From Lolium rigidum (lineage: Eukaryota > Streptophyta > Magnoliopsida > Poales > Poaceae), in NCBI RefSeq assembly GCF_022539505.1, contig NC_061508.1, positions 345,725,484-345,789,483 of the forward strand: 64,000 nt of DNA, in the 5' to 3' direction. Positions 22,167 through 35,217 of this stretch are shown here, piece after piece. The translations under genes and the position numbers were made by a program. Under the pieces are notes generated by a model. The model was not told the DNA's origin. It saw nothing but the letters and a program-made list of their open reading frames with translations, and did not search any database. The number at the start of each line of letters is the position of its first letter. The stretch's first letter is position 1.

Positions 22167-23763
22167 TGCTTGTGACGGTAAATCACTCGTCCGTTGGGAA
22201 CCCCAAGAGGAAGGTGTGATGCGTACAGCGGCAAGTTTTCCCTCAGTAAGAAACCAAGGTTATCGAACCAGTAGGAGCCAAGAAGCACGTTGAAGGTTGA
22301 TGGCAGCGGAGTGTAGTGCGGCGCAACACCAGGGATTCCGGCGCCAACGTGGAACCTGCACAACACAACCAAAGTACTTTTCCCCAACTTAACAGTGAGG
22401 TTGTCAATATCACCGGCTTGCTGTAACAAAGGATTAGATGTATAGTGTGGATGATGATGTTTGCAGAAAACAGTAGAACGAGTATTGCAATGAGATTGTA
22501 TTCGATGTAAAAGAATGGACCGGGGTCCACAGTTCACTAGTGGTGTCTCTCCCATAAGAAATAGCATGTTGGGTGAACAAATTACAGTTGGGCAATTGAC
22601 AAATAAAGATAGCATGACAATGCACATACATGTTATGATGAGTAGTGTGAAATTCAATTGGGCATTACGACAAAGTACATAGACCGCTATCCAGCCATGC
22701 ATCTATGCCTAAAAAGTCCACCTTCAGGTTATCATCCGAACCCCTTCCAGTATTAAGTTGCAAACAACAGACAATTGCATTAAGTATGGTGCGTAATGTA
22801 ATCAACACATACATCCTTAGACATAGCTTTGATGTTTTATCCCTAGTGGCAACAGCACATCCACAACCTTAGAACTTTCTCGTCACTTGTCCCAGCATTT
22901 AATGGAGGCATGAACCCACTATCGAGCATAAATACTCCCTCTTGGAGTTACAAGTAACGACTTGGCCAGAGCCTCTACTAATAACGGAGAGCATGCAAGA
23001 TCATAAACAACACATAGATGATAGATTGATAATCAACATAACATAGCATCCAATATTCATCGGATCCCAACAAACGCAACATGTAGCATTACAAATAGAT
23101 GATCTTGATCATGTTAGGCAGCTCACAAGATCCAACAATGATAGCACAATTAGGAGAAGACGACCATCTAGCTACTGCTATGGACCCATAGTCCAGGGGT
23201 GAACTACTCACACATCACTTCGGAGGCGACCATGGCGGTGAAGAGTCCTCCGGGAGATGATTCCCCTCTCCGGCAGGGTGCCGGAGGCGATCTCCTGAAT
23301 CCCCCGAGATGGGATTGGCGGCGGCGACGTCTCTGGAAGGTTTTTCATATCGTGGCTCTCGGTACTGGGGTATTCGCGACGAAGACTTTAAGTAGGCGGA
23401 AGGGCGGAGTCGGAGGGCTGACGAGGGGGCCACACGCTAGGGCCGCGCGGGCCCCCCTTGGGCCGCGCCGCCCTAGTGTGGCGGCACCTCGTCGCCCCAC
23501 TTCGTTTCCCTTTCGGTCTTCTGGAAGCTTCGTGGAAAAATAAGCCCCTGGGCGTTGATTTCGTCCAATTCCGAGAATATTTCCTTACTAGGATTTCTGA
23601 AACCAAAAACAGCAGAAAACAGCAACTGGCTCTTCGGCATCTTGTTAATAGGTTAGTGCCGGAAAATGCATAAATATGACATAAAGTATGTATAAAATAT
23701 GTGAGTATCATCAATAAAGTAGCATGGAGCATAAGAAATTATAGATATGTTTGAGACGTATCA
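22167..23763 (-). repeat. 3' LTR of element 3
   Basis: In element orientation it starts TGATACGTCTCAAACATATC and ends TTACCGTCACAAGCA. The open frame at 22016-22702 is LTR sequence and not a gene. Confidence 0.9.
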
Positions 23764-24037
23764 AGCATCCCCAAGCTTAGTTCCTACTCGTCCCGAGTAG
23801 GTAAACGATAACAAAGATAATTTCTGAAGTGACATGCCATCATAATCTTGATCAATACTATTGTAAGCACATGTAATCAATGCAGCGATTCGAAGCAATG
23901 GTAAAGACAATGATTAAACAACTGAATCATATAGCAAAGACTTTTCATGAATAGTACTTTAAAGACAAACATCAATAAGTCTTGCATAAGAGTTAACTCA
24001 TAAAGCAATAAATTCAAAGTAAAGGCATTGAAGCAAC
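23764..24037 (-). other. Element 3 internal 3' region, distal part
   Basis: Polypurine tract and adjoining non-coding sequence, matching 16900-17194 of element 2 in inverse orientation. It ends at the TSD GCAAC of element 4 (24033-24037). Confidence 0.8.
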
Positions 24038-25439
24038 TGATAACCCACAAGTATAGGGGATCGCAACAGTCTTCGCGGGAAGTAAAACCCAATTTATTGA
24101 TTCGACACAAGGGGAGACAAAGAATACTTGAAAGCCTTAACAGCGGAGTTGTCAATTCAGCTGCACCTGGAAACAGACTTGCTCGCAAGAGTTTATCAAT
24201 AGTAACAGTTTTATAGCGATAGCGGTAGTGAAATAACAACGAGCAGAGTAACAAAGACAAGCAGTAGTGATTATAGTAAACAGCAGGATTAAAATATCGT
24301 AGGCACAGGGATGGATGACGGGCGTTGCATGGATGAGAGAAACTCATGTAACAATCAAAGCGAGGGCATTTGCAGATAATAATAAAGCGGTGTCCAAGTA
24401 CAAAGCAATCCATAGGCATGTGTTCCGTATATAGTCGTACGTGCTCGCAATGAGAAACTTGCACAACATCTTTTGTCCTACCAGCCGGTGGCAGCCGGGC
24501 CTCTAGGGAATCTACTGGATATTAAGGTACTCCTTTTAATAGAGTACCGGAGCAAAGCATTAACACTCCGTGAACACATGTGATCCTCACATCACCGCCT
24601 CCCCCTCCGGTTGTCCCGATTTCTGTCACTTCGGGGCCTCGGGTTCCGGACAGCGACATGTGTATACAACTTGCAGGTAAGATCATTAAACAATGCATAT
24701 CATGATGAAATAATAACATGTTCATATCAGAGATCAAGGCACTCGGGCCCTAGTGACAAGCATTAAGCATAACAAGTTGCAACAATATCATCAAAGTTCA
24801 AATTACGGACACTAGGCACTATGCCCTAACAATCTTATGCTATTACATGACCAATCTCATCCAATCCCTACCATCTCCTTCAGCCAACAGCGGGGGAATT
24901 ACTCACACATAGATGGGGGAAACATTGCTGGTCGATGGAGAGGCGTCGGTGGTGATGATGGCGATGATCTCCTCTAATTCCCCGTCCCGGCGGAGTGCCA
25001 GAACGGAGTTTCTGGTCCCCGAGACGGAGTTTCGCGATGTGGCGGCGTTCTGGAGGGGTTTTGGCGACTTCGACTTCGTTTCTCGCATTTTTAGATCGAA
25101 ACCTTTAAGTAGTCCAGAGGAGGGCGTCGGAGGCCAGCCGAGGGGGCTACACACTAGGGCGGCGCGCCCCCCTCCTGGGCCGCGCCGGCCTGGTGTGTGG
25201 GGCCCTCGGGCCTCCACCTGGCTTGCCCTTCTGGCTCCGTGAGTCTTCTGGTAAAATAGGCCCTTTGGTATAAATTCCGAGGATTTTCCCGAAAGTTGAA
25301 TTTCTGCACAAAAACAAGACACCAGAGCAATTCTGCTGAAAACAGCGTTAGTCCGTGTTAGTTGTATCCAAAATACACAAATTAGAGACAAAACAATAGC
25401 AAAAGTGTTCGGGAAAGTAGATACGTTTTGTACGTATCA
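24038..25439 (-). repeat. 3' LTR of element 4
   Basis: On the plus strand it reads TGATAACCCACAAGTATAGG to ...TACGTATCA. In element orientation it starts TGATACGTACAAAACGTATC, an inverted repeat like that of elements 1-3. Confidence 0.9.
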
Positions 25440-27742
25440 ACTCCCCCCAAGCTTAGCTTATTGCTTGTCCTCAAGCAATTCAGTTAACAACTGAGTGCGA
25501 TAAAAGAACTTTCACGAACACATTTGCTCATATGATGTAAATATTCTCATGATATGGCTAACACTTAGGCAGTTCATAATAAGATACATGCAAATAAGAT
25601 TACCTAATAGCTATGTCAATCATGGAAAGGTACCAACAATTAATAATAAGCATCATGAATCATGTCTATAAGCAGGATTGCAATGTTCATAAAAGGGTAT
25701 GATAAAGTGGTATCTCGCTTGCCCGAATTTGAACAGCAAAACATAAATGCCCAGGCACCTCCGAGGTTCATAGAAAGACTAGAAATAGAGATTGTCAAAG
25801 ATAAAAGCATCAAAGTTATACCACAGTCAATCATATTTTGGAACAAGCATATTATACTAAGAATGACAGTTGTGCTCTCAAGAAAGTGCTCAAAGAAAGG
25901 ATGGAGACACAACATAAAAGTAAAAGATTGACCCTTCACAGAGGGAAGCAAGGATTAACATGCGCTAGAGCTTTTCATTTTTAAAACAGGAGTAAAATTA
26001 TTTTGAGTGGTGTTTGTTGTTGTCAATGAATGGTAATGGGTACACCAACTACCTCGCCAACCAGACTTTCAAAAGCGGCTCCCATGAAGGACGTTATTTC
26101 TACCAGCAAGGTAGATCATCCCCTTTCTCTTTTGTTTACGCATGTACTTTAGTTTTTATTATGAGTGACACTCCCCCAACCTTTGCTTACACAAGCCATG
26201 GCTAACCGAATCCTCGGGTGCCTTCCATCAATCTCATACCATGGAGGAGTGTCTATTTGCAAAATTAAGTTGCTTACTGATGAATCAGAGCAAAACAAGT
26301 GAAGAGAATTATTAATGAAGTTATTAGTTGGGGCTGGGCACCCCGTTGCCAGCTCTTATTATGAAAGTCCGTCAAAAGTAAATAACAAGGTTGAAATATA
26401 AACACCACATACTTCCTCATGAGCTATAAAACATTAACACAAATTGAGAAGCATTTTGAAGGTTTAAAGGTAGCGCATGAGAATTTACTTGGAATGGTTT
26501 GAAATGCCATGCATAGGTATTTATGGTGGACACTTTGGAACAACTTGGTTTTCGTGGGTTTCGAAGCACGAGCAGCGTTCCCGCTCAGTACAAGTGAAGG
26601 CTAGCAATAGACTGGGGAGCGACAATCAAGAGAGCAGTCACTGTCATAATCATGCTTGCGGCAAAATAAATTAATGGAGGCATAAAAGTGATACAAGAAC
26701 TCTGAAGCAATGTAAATCATAGAGGCTTAATTGACTTTTGTTCAGTCATATGCATGCGTGAGCATGTGCCAAGTCGATTCAAATGAATTATTCAGAGGAG
26801 GATACCACAATGTCATACCTATTTATGAATAAAACAATGCAAGCAAACATACATACATGACATGCTACTCATATTAATAAATTGGAGCTAAACATGAGAG
26901 ATCATGAACTACTAGATTTTCTTAAATGACATATACCTCACATGAACCAACTAAGCATGCTCACATGGATGAGTATATGTACAAAAATGAAAACAAATAG
27001 AGTTCATACCAGCCTCTCACCACAGTCGAATTGTCGTAGATCGTCATTATTGCCTTTCACTTGTGTAGCTTGGATAATATGAAATGAAAACCACGCCACC
27101 GAAGACCATTGAACTCACAATGAACTTTACAAACCAAAGAAGAACAGCAAATATTTTTGGTGTTTTCAAATTGGAAACAAGAACAAAGGGAAACAAGCAA
27201 ACAAAGCAAAATCTTTTTGGATTTTCTTATAGCAAACCAACGATAGCAAATAAAGAAAAATAAATGCAAGAAACCAAAATAAACAAGTGGTGAAAAGAAA
27301 CAACAGAAATTGTTTTGGTCTTTTTGTGTTTTAAGAAAGAAACAAAGCAAAAACAAGAAAATGAAAACTAGAAAAGTCACATAAACACAAAGCAGCAGGA
27401 ATTCGTCAAACTTGACAGCAGTACAGTAATCGATTTTTAAGAAATTCTTCCGCTGCTCAAATCGAAAAGTATTCAACTAATGAAAGTTAGATAACAACCT
27501 GGGGAACACGCACAAAAATTGGCTTCACAAAATATCGTTCTGGCTATTTTTGAGAATTTTTTTGGTAACAGTCCAGAATCTGTTTTCAGGCAGCACTTCC
27601 CCAAATATCATCTCCCTCTTATTAGAAAACCACTTAAAGAAACTAAACAAGTATATACAAGTATCCAGCAACCATAATATGCAAAGAATAAGTGATGCCG
27701 GTATACCTCCCCTCAAGCTTAGGCTTTTGGCCTAAGTGGAGT
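25440..27742 (-). other. Element 4 non-coding 3' region
   Basis: No supported gene. AT-rich, with A-rich blocks at 27180-27400. Partly similar in motif content (repeated hyphenated AAGCTT, 'gctaaccgaatcctcgggtgcc') to element 3's region at 41700-42100, which suggests shared ancestry of the 3' regions. Confidence 0.6.
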
Positions 27743-28960
27743 TCAACCCCAGTGAGGGTCGCTGTTCCACGCCGGTGGATCATACATGGCGTAGTCATAG
27801 TGAGGTCCCTGTGCAGAAGAAAAGCGTGGAGGCTCCACATGCCCAAAATGTTGATGCGAAGAAATTGCTGCATCGGATGACGAGTCGAGGTCTTCCTCGG
27901 CCTCCTCCGTGTTGTCTCTTGCATGATGGCATCCTCCCTCTATGTGTGCATTCAGTGCACCTTCTGTGACTGACCAATCCTCCCTGGAATCAAGGTTAAA
28001 TAGAACAGGCGCAGGCAATCTTACTAGTTTTTCAGTTTTCTTAGTTATTCTCCAAGCTTTCTTATAAAATGTCATCTTGTAAAACAGGTTAACCAAACTA
28101 GATGAATCAGAAACAAATTCATGTTTAATCATGGAGACTATGTCAAGTTTTTCTATGGGAAGTTGAATATCAAGATGGTGAGGTTCTACACCATGCAAAT
28201 CTAGTAAACGAGAGGCGATGAGACCTCCACAAATTCCGCCCTTCTCACGGTTAGTAGCAAGTCTATAAGCTATCAACGCACCCAAATTATAAGCCTTATT
28301 ACTTTGCAATGCAGCAGCTAGAAAAGCTAAATCCTGGATAGATAATTTACTTGCATACTTTCTAGCAAGAACGCACTTAGTAATGAAATAAGCAAAGTAG
28401 CGAATAGCTGGGAGTTGAATGCTACTGATTTTACCACCATCCTCTGAGAAACTCCTTCCATGACAAATCATCTCGAAGAGGTTCAAGAGCTCTCGTGGCG
28501 ATCCCCTTATCTTCTCGCATGATCCCCATTGCGGCACTCTAATTGCTGTACAAAAATCATCGAATGGCAAGTTGACAGTTTTATTATAAATTTTGTATTG
28601 AACCATGGGGTTAGATTGCAACCAATTGAACTTAAAATCCTGCACAACAGACATAGCCAATTTTGCATATTGGCACGGTTCTCCGTCAACAAAATCATCC
28701 AACCCTGCACGAGAAATTAGATTCTGAACATCTCCCAAGATTCCTGCACTTCTCATGAAATCTGTGCACGGGTAGTAAGAGGGGTATACTCCCTCTTCGC
28801 GATTCACTCTCATGACTTGTTGCACCTCCAATTCTTGTTGGTTTAGTTGATGTCTATTCCACTCCATTTTCTGAAATTTTTCAACAAACATTATAAAATT
28901 TGATTTGGTGACATATAATTGAGGGGAACTACTATAGGAACTTGCTAGAGTACTAATCAT
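27743..28960 (-). CDS. Athila-ORF1-like retrotransposon protein (405 aa)
   Basis: Single open frame in element sense. It resembles the plant retrotransposon ORF-1 (ATHILA-type) proteins of unknown role: an N-terminal coiled segment (about 25-55), a central region with TVNLPFDDFCTAIRVPQWG, a helix-rich LPAIRYFAYFITKCVLARK stretch, and KGGICGGLIASRLL. The acidic C-terminus is followed by His/Pro/Tyr-rich repeats (last 60 residues). It lies 3' of the protease, where pol would be in an autonomous element. The frame is intact. The family assignment is from pattern memory and needs a profile search. Confidence 0.6.
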   Translation of the reverse strand: MISTLASSYSSSPQLYVTKSNFIMFVEKFQKMEWNRHQLNQQELEVQQVMRVNREEGVYPSYYPCTDFMRSAGILGDVQNLISRAGLDDFVDGEPCQYAKLAMSVVQDFKFNWLQSNPMVQYKIYNKTVNLPFDDFCTAIRVPQWGSCEKIRGSPRELLNLFEMICHGRSFSEDGGKISSIQLPAIRYFAYFITKCVLARKYASKLSIQDLAFLAAALQSNKAYNLGALIAYRLATNREKGGICGGLIASRLLDLHGVEPHHLDIQLPIEKLDIVSMIKHEFVSDSSSLVNLFYKMTFYKKAWRITKKTEKLVRLPAPVLFNLDSREDWSVTEGALNAHIEGGCHHARDNTEEAEEDLDSSSDAAISSHQHFGHVEPPRFSSAQGPHYDYAMYDPPAWNSDPHWG

Positions 28961-29651
28961 GCATCAAAACTAGTTTATCCAACTTAGAACAAGCATGCAA
29001 GCTCACTAAACATGTTACCTACAGCAGCAAAATATTCAAGATATACTCAACCAAACAAAATTCTACTTGGATAATCGGAGGAGTCACATACCGGAGAGCA
29101 AATGTGCCAAATTTCAGACAGAAATCTGGGCTGAGCAAAGAGATCGAGAAATCTTGAGCTCTTGAGCAGAAACGCGAGTGAGAGGAAACTGGTGCGAGTT
29201 TTTTCGGAAGAGAGAAGAGAGTGGGAGGAAGAGATAAAGAAGTGGGGCAAGGGGGAGCCCACACACCAGGGTGGCGCGCCCCCCTTCCAGGCCGCGCCGG
29301 CCTGTAGGGTGCCACCCTGGGGTGCCCCACTGGTCATCCCCAGGTGCTCCCAGGTGCGTCTTCGAAAAATAGGACCAACGGTATAATTTTTGTGAATTTT
29401 TGAAAACTTTGAAAAATGCACATTTCTGGGTATTAAGTTTATTATTACTGGACAGGAAAAGATTTTGAAATCTCTAATTAACTAAGGAACTTTGCAAAAC
29501 AAAAGTGCTACAGCAAGTAGAACAAGTGGATGAAGAAAGAGATGTTGTTTACCTCCTCTATGCATATAAAAGGTATTTGTTAACAAGGTTGATCAAGTCT
29601 TGCCACCAAATAAATTTTACATAGCATAAGAAGAAATAAACCTCAAATCAA

Positions 29652-30055
29652 TCATGTTACCTTGAATTGTATTGATATGGATCCAATCATAAGATTTTGA
29701 TATCCTTCTTTAGGCTCATATATAGGACAATCAATAGTTCCAACTTTGTTAGTTCTCACATTAGAAATAGTATTAACTCCACATACTTTATCAATCCTCT
29801 TGGGGAAATAGACGGTATGCTCCTTGTCATCAACATTGAAAGTAACTTTTCCTTTATTGCAATCAATAACAGCCCTTGCGGTGTTAAGAAAAGGTCTCCC
29901 AAGAATAATAGACATATTATCATCTTCGAGCATTTCCAACACAACAAAATCAGTTAATATCAAGCAGTTATTAGTAACTTGAACAGGAACATCCTCACAT
30001 ATACCAACAGGAATAGCAGTAGATTTATCAGCCATTTGCAAAGATATATCAGTAG
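29652..30055 (-). pseudogene. Element 4 protease, C-terminal part
   Basis: Retropepsin C-terminal half: LQMADKSTAIPVGICEDVPV, LTDFVVLEM and the conserved ILGRPFLNTARAVIDC. The N-terminal part ends in ALCDL just before 37746. Element 5 (TSD GTATC) inserted between the catalytic Asp region and this segment, so the gene is cut in two. Confidence 0.8.
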
Positions 30056-30060
30056 GTATC

Positions 30061-31217
30061 TGTTATCACTAGAATTTGACCGAGTCAGAGGTGGGCCGCG
30101 ATCAAGATGGGCTTGAAGAATATACATGGAAGAATATATGTGAATCGGCCTTATATGCAAAGTTTGGGCTAGTTTGCCCGTGTATCTGTAATATAGTAGA
30201 TTACATGTCGGTTAGTTAGAGTTTGGCTCGTGCATGGTTGGGATTATTCCCACGTTAGAAAGTCTACTGACTATAAATATGTATCTAGGGTTTATGAAAT
30301 AAACAACAATCACGTTCACCACAAACCAATCTAGGCGCATCGCCAACTCCCTTGTCTCGAGGGTTTCTTCCGGTTAGCATCATGCTGCCTAGATCGCATC
30401 TTGCGATCTAGGCAGTACAAGTTTATTCGTTGTTCATGCGTTGCTCGTACTGAAGCCTTTTGATGGCGAGCAACGTAGTTATCTTAGATGCGTTAGGGTT
30501 AGCATTGTTCTTCGTATCATATGCTATCGTCGTGCAACCCTTAGACATCTAGCCGCCCTTACGCCTATCTTAGGCGTAGGGGCGGCACCCCGCTTGATCA
30601 TTATTTAGTAGATCCGATCCGTTATGGTTGCTCCTTGTGCTTCAAGGATTAGTTTAATATCTGCATAGTTAGGCCTTACAAAGGGTTGAAGGATCCAGCG
30701 GCGCGTAGGATGTAGTTTGCTAGCCCTAGACAGGATGTTCCGGGGATCAACCTCGTGTTGGTTTTTAGGCCTTGTCTAGGATCGGCTTACGATCACCGTG
30801 CGCGGCCGCGAGGCTCAATCACGAGTAGGATGTTCCGATTATGCGGTGAAAGCCCTAAATCGTCGTAGATCGTTTTAGCTTTATCTTGATCAAGCAGGAC
30901 CACCATATATTCGTACACCTCGTGCGAATCATGGGTGGATCGGCTCTTTGAGCCGATTCACAGGACAACCTGAGAGCCGATCGAGGCTCGTATTTAATGT
31001 TTACGTGTATGCCATGCAGGAAACTAAGCGAGGCATCTCCATCACCTTCCCGACCGGGTATAGGTCGGGTGGCACGCCCTGCACCAAGCATCGGACGTGC
31101 GTGCCGGAGTCTTTGCGGGCCGTCGCTCGGATGGACCAGGGCCAGCCCGCAGCCCTAAGTTGCTCCCGGCTCTCCGTGTTGCCCGTCGCTGCTCGCCGGT
31201 GGGTTTCGACCGCAACA
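30061..31217 (+). repeat. 5' LTR of element 5
   Basis: Starts TGTTATCACTAGAATTTGACC and ends CGACCGCAACA. A TATA-like TATAAATATG sits near 30270. It contains a palindromic CTAGATCGCATCTTGCGATCTAG. Confidence 0.9.
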
Positions 31218-31279
31218 CATTCTCGGCACGCCCGGTGGGACAATCTTCGACATCAACCGCATCGCCATCTACATTTGAG

Positions 31280-31757
31280 ATGGCGGACGGCACCCCGACC
31301 ACGTACGAGGATCCGACCGAGGAGCTCAAGAAGAAGTATGACGAGGTCAAAGCAATCCTCGAAGCCGACCTCATCGGCTCTTTTCACAGAACCCGCCCAC
31401 ATGGTATCTACTAAACGGCTTGGGTCTCTTCCATCTAAGAACAAGCAAACTGACTCCTCTCAGGAAGAAGACCTCGAGGGGTTAAAAGATGACTGTGAAG
31501 GAGAAGAGGACAGATACCACCGGCCAAGGTGGTGCCCTGATGGACTCAGCCGTTTTCGAAGGCGTAGGGTTCAGCGACTGCGTGGCTTGGAGGAAGCCGA
31601 AAGGTTGTACCTGCACGCGCTAAGGAAGGTGCGGCCTAATCTGGCCGCGAAAGTTCAACGAACCCTGGACGAAGAGGGTCGACCACAAAGGAAAGTATGG
31701 CGCCCCAAACGAAGGAAAGCCGGTGATGAGACATCGGCTGGCACAAACGAGATGTGA
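31280..31757 (+). pseudogene. Element 5 gag remnant
   Basis: The N-terminus at 31280 (MADGTPTTYEDPTEELKKKYD...EADLIGSF) is typical of grass Gypsy gag. After about 45 codons the frame stops, and a second frame resumes with the gag C-terminal region (YHRPRWCPDGLSR, RLRGLEEAERLYLHALRK), ending at 31755-31757. Several hundred residues of capsid are missing between them, so this is an internal deletion plus a frame change. Confidence 0.7.
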
Positions 31758-32266
31758 GCCTCTTTTGAGCAATACAATCAAGATAGGGGCCAATTCCAGC
31801 AATCGCCCCGTATTATCCTTGCCATATGCTTCGCCTGTGTTCAGTGTCGATCTAACAGGTGACGGAAAGCTAGGGTATGGGCTTACATCGGCTTGCGAGC
31901 TCGAGGAAATCAGCATTGGTCATGACTGCAGAGCCGATGTTCAGGTATAGTCCTATTGATAACTGCAGAGCCGATATCTGCAGTAACCTGACAGATTCGG
32001 CTCGGGGGGCACATAATCAGATAGACAGACGCTATGAACATGTGCGACACATGGGCAATAAAATAATAAAATATTAGGGACCGATGGAAAATCGGCCAGT
32101 AAAAAAAAAAGAAAAAGAAACAATCAGTACAGCCGAAGCGGAGTCATCGAAAGGCCAAGTTCAGTAAAACATCGGTCTCTAAGGGCTCTACCGAAGAAAC
32201 ACGCTGAGGGCGTGAAGGGCGTCAGCACGGATGCGATCCACCTCGGCGATCTCAGCCTCGTCGTCC

Positions 32267-32791
32267 TCATCTTTGCCCGTCACCAGCTGAGCCGCTCGTG
32301 GTACGAATTTCAGCCAGATCGGTCTTCAGATCGGCTGTGAGGCCCTGTGCTTCCTCTTGAGAGCGGGCAATAAGGGCTTCCTTGTCTTGGATAAGCTGCT
32401 TGGTCACCCTGACCCTCTCTTCAAGGTTCTCCAGTTCCTTGCGCAGGGTTCCGAGTTCGGCACTGTGAGCAGAAGTGTCAGTTTTGGCGTCTAAAGTAGC
32501 CTTCTTCTCGTTGAGCCGTTGACACTTGTCTGCAATATCGGCTCTCAATGGAAGCTGGGTGTGGTGAAGAGTAATCCTTTGGCGAGCCGATTGCACCCTT
32601 GACTTGAAGACCGACGGAGTAACAACTGGCCGTAGCTTCACTTGCGGTGTCATAGGGAGATGGGGCTGGATATCTTCGAGGATGCCTTTGACTTCCTCGG
32701 AATTTTCAATCAGGGTCTCAATTGAGGAAGAGAGCAAATCCTTGAGACGCCGGGAGTGGACCATGGACCGTGCTAGGACTGGGCTCTCCAC
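32267..32791 (-). pseudogene. Antisense ORF in element 5: coiled-coil tail
   Basis: 174-residue frame opposite to the element's transcription. The second half is a long predicted coiled coil (RKELENLEERVRVTKQLIQDK and similar heptads). It is probably the last exon of the antisense gene that begins near 35217. Exon junctions were not fixed. Confidence 0.5.
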
Positions 32792-32850
32792 TTGCCTTGG
32801 AAATAGTTGGTTCGATGGATTCTGGATTGAACGTCAGCAAGCTCGAGAGA

Positions 32851-33646
32851 TCACAACCCTGACAAGGCAAACAAAGTGGGTTTAGCATACAACGAAGAAA
32901 GTGATAGAGCCAAGGAAAGGGGGTGTACCTCTCCCAAGGTAGGAGGAGCAGCCGATGTGGTGATAATCGGCTTTTCCGTGGACTTGGCTAGGTCAGCCAC
33001 TTGGTCAGCCGCGATCGTCGAGGTGGCTAGGTCTAGCGTGGCGGACGGCATCAGTACCTCCTCGACGTCTCCGCTAGAGGTTTCTTTGGTCTGCAAAAGG
33101 AAGTGGTTAGCTGACCCAAATGGCAATGGGTTAGCATGAAGTGTAAACCAGGGAGATAATTACATTTGAGACCTCCTGGCTTGATGGAGAAGCTCGTGGG
33201 TTTTTACGAGCCCTTTTGACGCATCGACGCTTCACGCGTGACCCCGATTTGGTCGGGGCTTGGGGAGCAGGAGGCTCGGGAATCGACCTTTTCTTAGAAG
33301 CCGACGCCGGCGAAGCCGTCCGGCTCGGGTGGTGGACCTCTCGGAATTGCCCGAGCTCGAATCCCTCCGGCTGGATTCTCGCGGCCCCGCCGGGAGGTTT
33401 CTTCGGTGGAAGTCTGTAGAAAAGAATACGAGTGTGTTGCAAAAGACTGGGAAAGCGGATAAATGTGGACAGGGCACAAATCAACTTACGTGCAAGCTTT
33501 CTTGGGCAGGAGCTTTGCGCTTCGTGGTCTTCTCGGCAGCCACCTTCCTCACCGCCGTCCTCGCCCGAGTCGAGGCTCGGGGGCAACCGGCCCCGAAGAT
33601 GCTTTACTCTTGGGAGCCGATTTCGGTGAAATCGGCCGACTCGCAT
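32851..33646 (-). pseudogene. Antisense ORFs in element 5: middle exons
   Basis: Two minus-strand frames (33131-33646 and 32851-33126) lie between the plant-mobile-domain part and the coiled-coil tail. The first holds a Pro/Arg/Lys-rich basic stretch (KKRSIPEPPAPQAPTKSG, then RVKRRCVKRARK), a possible nuclear localisation signal. The second is Ser/Thr/Ala-rich. They are likely disordered linkers of the same antisense gene. Long plus-strand frames at 33260-33796 are shadows. Confidence 0.4.
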
Positions 33647-33855
33647 TATGACTTTCTTCGGGGGTGGCGAGCTCGGCGTAAGAGAACCACCGGGGCCGGA
33701 GGAAGGAATGCGAAGGGGGAGCCATCGGCTTGCGTGGGAGCTGGGCCATCTTGTTGCCGCCAGGAGATGGAGTCAGGTTACGGACAATCACCATAAGCCA
33801 TTGCAAGAAATGTTTAAGTAATGGTACCTAGTCCGCAGGAACGTCATACTCGGCA

Positions 33856-35217
33856 TCAAGTTGTCTCAGCAGACGGTCCTAGAGCCCTTCCGAAGACATG
33901 GGTCTTCCACATGGACCACCAAGTCTCGAAACCATCGGTAGTGAAGGAGAAACGGAGGTTGTGGGGAATTGGAATGGCCAAAGCATCAAAGAAGGTATAA
34001 CACCTTTGGCCGTGAAGGATGTCAGGCAGTTCAGCTCTGCTTGCTGTCAGGTGGTGTAGGAAGAAGTGTGGAGGCACCTGCCCGAGGCCAAGCTGTCGGG
34101 CTACCACTACCGGTTGGTAAGACTCATAACCAGGCTTGATGATCCGGTTCGAGGTACTCATGCCAACGGGGAGGAAGCAAGGACGAATCATGATAGAATA
34201 CAGATGCTCGGGTGCTAGCGTCATCGGCAAAGTTATCCAATCGAAAGGAGACTCGGGTTCTCAAAGTTCTCCGATTCCAGTATAAGGAAAGAACAGGGGG
34301 TTGTCCAAACCTTGGAAGAAAACCTTGAACCACCCTGCTGCTTCCTTAGGGATCAGCCTGCTGCCTGGGAGACCATACAAAGCTTGGCCATAGCTGGTGC
34401 ATCGGATCTCCTTTCCATTAGCATCCGGAAAGGTGCAGGTAGCCAAAGGTGGGAAGTCTGGGATCTGGTTCTAAAAGTATAGCTGAGCCCATAACTGAAT
34501 AAACCACCAGGGGCCGCCAGTTTTAACTGTCTTTTGAGAGAATAGTTTGACAGACATCAGTTGAAGAGATCGATAGACCTCTCCAAGAAACAGTTTGCCT
34601 AGGCCAAGTTGGATGCCTTTGGCAAGTTCATAGGCCAGGGAAAGGTAATTCTTGGTAGGGGCGAGTGATGGGCCACGAATATGAAATGCTCCAACCGGAA
34701 GTTCGGGAAGGCTGTGTGTTCTCTCTCTGTCACGGGGCCTTTGGTTTTCATATAACGATTGAGGTAGGCACCCCGAACTGGTACACTCTTTTTTAGAGGA
34801 AAGGGTGAAAGGGACTTTCGGCAGTTTGAATGCAGAAGGGCTTGGGGATGCAATGTCTAGGCCTGTGATCATGGCCACATCCAGCAGAGTTGGTGTCATA
34901 GGGCCATGGCCAAACATGAAGCAGTTCAGTGCATCAGACCAGAAGTAGCCGATGGTTTTTAGAATATTTTCATTCTTCTCAAGGGGAGACAATGATAATG
35001 ACAAGGCATCGGCTGTCCCTATGGCTTCCCAGGTGGCATAATGGGTTTTGGATACTCTATTGTACCATGCCACCCAACCCTCAGGAGGATTAGGCCAGGC
35101 TCGCAGGCAGTCGGCCCAGGAAGTCAGATCTAAGTTCTGATTCACGAAGGGGATTCTGTTAGCTTCGCATGAAATTAAGAGGGCGGGACTCTCGGAAGAA
35201 CGAGGACCGAGGCACAT
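33856..35217 (-). pseudogene. Antisense plant mobile domain (PMD) protein gene in element 5
   Basis: A single reading frame runs from 35217 down to 33856 with in-frame stops at 34471-34473 and 34261-34263. The protein around the first stop carries the hallmark PMD core GPMTPTLLDVAMITGLDI after a WSDALNCFMFGHG strand, then an AYELAKGIQLGLGKLFLGEVY helix and WWFIQLWAQLYF. PMD proteins are found both in transposons and in host MAIN/MAIL-type silencing factors. Lying antisense inside an LTR element is a known arrangement for PMD-like ORFs in grass Gypsy elements. The stops make this copy inactive as assembled. Confidence 0.72.

Noticed and set aside
22016..22702. 228-codon minus ORF
   Set aside because: It runs from antisense LINE into the LTR and shows LTR-type composition.
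27057..27476. Phe/Leu-rich minus ORF suggesting a membrane protein
   Set aside because: It arises from A-rich simple sequence in the non-coding 3' region of element 4.
33260..33796. 178-codon plus ORF inside element 5
   Set aside because: It is opposite to the antisense gene frames, Arg-rich and without domains. It is a shadow frame.
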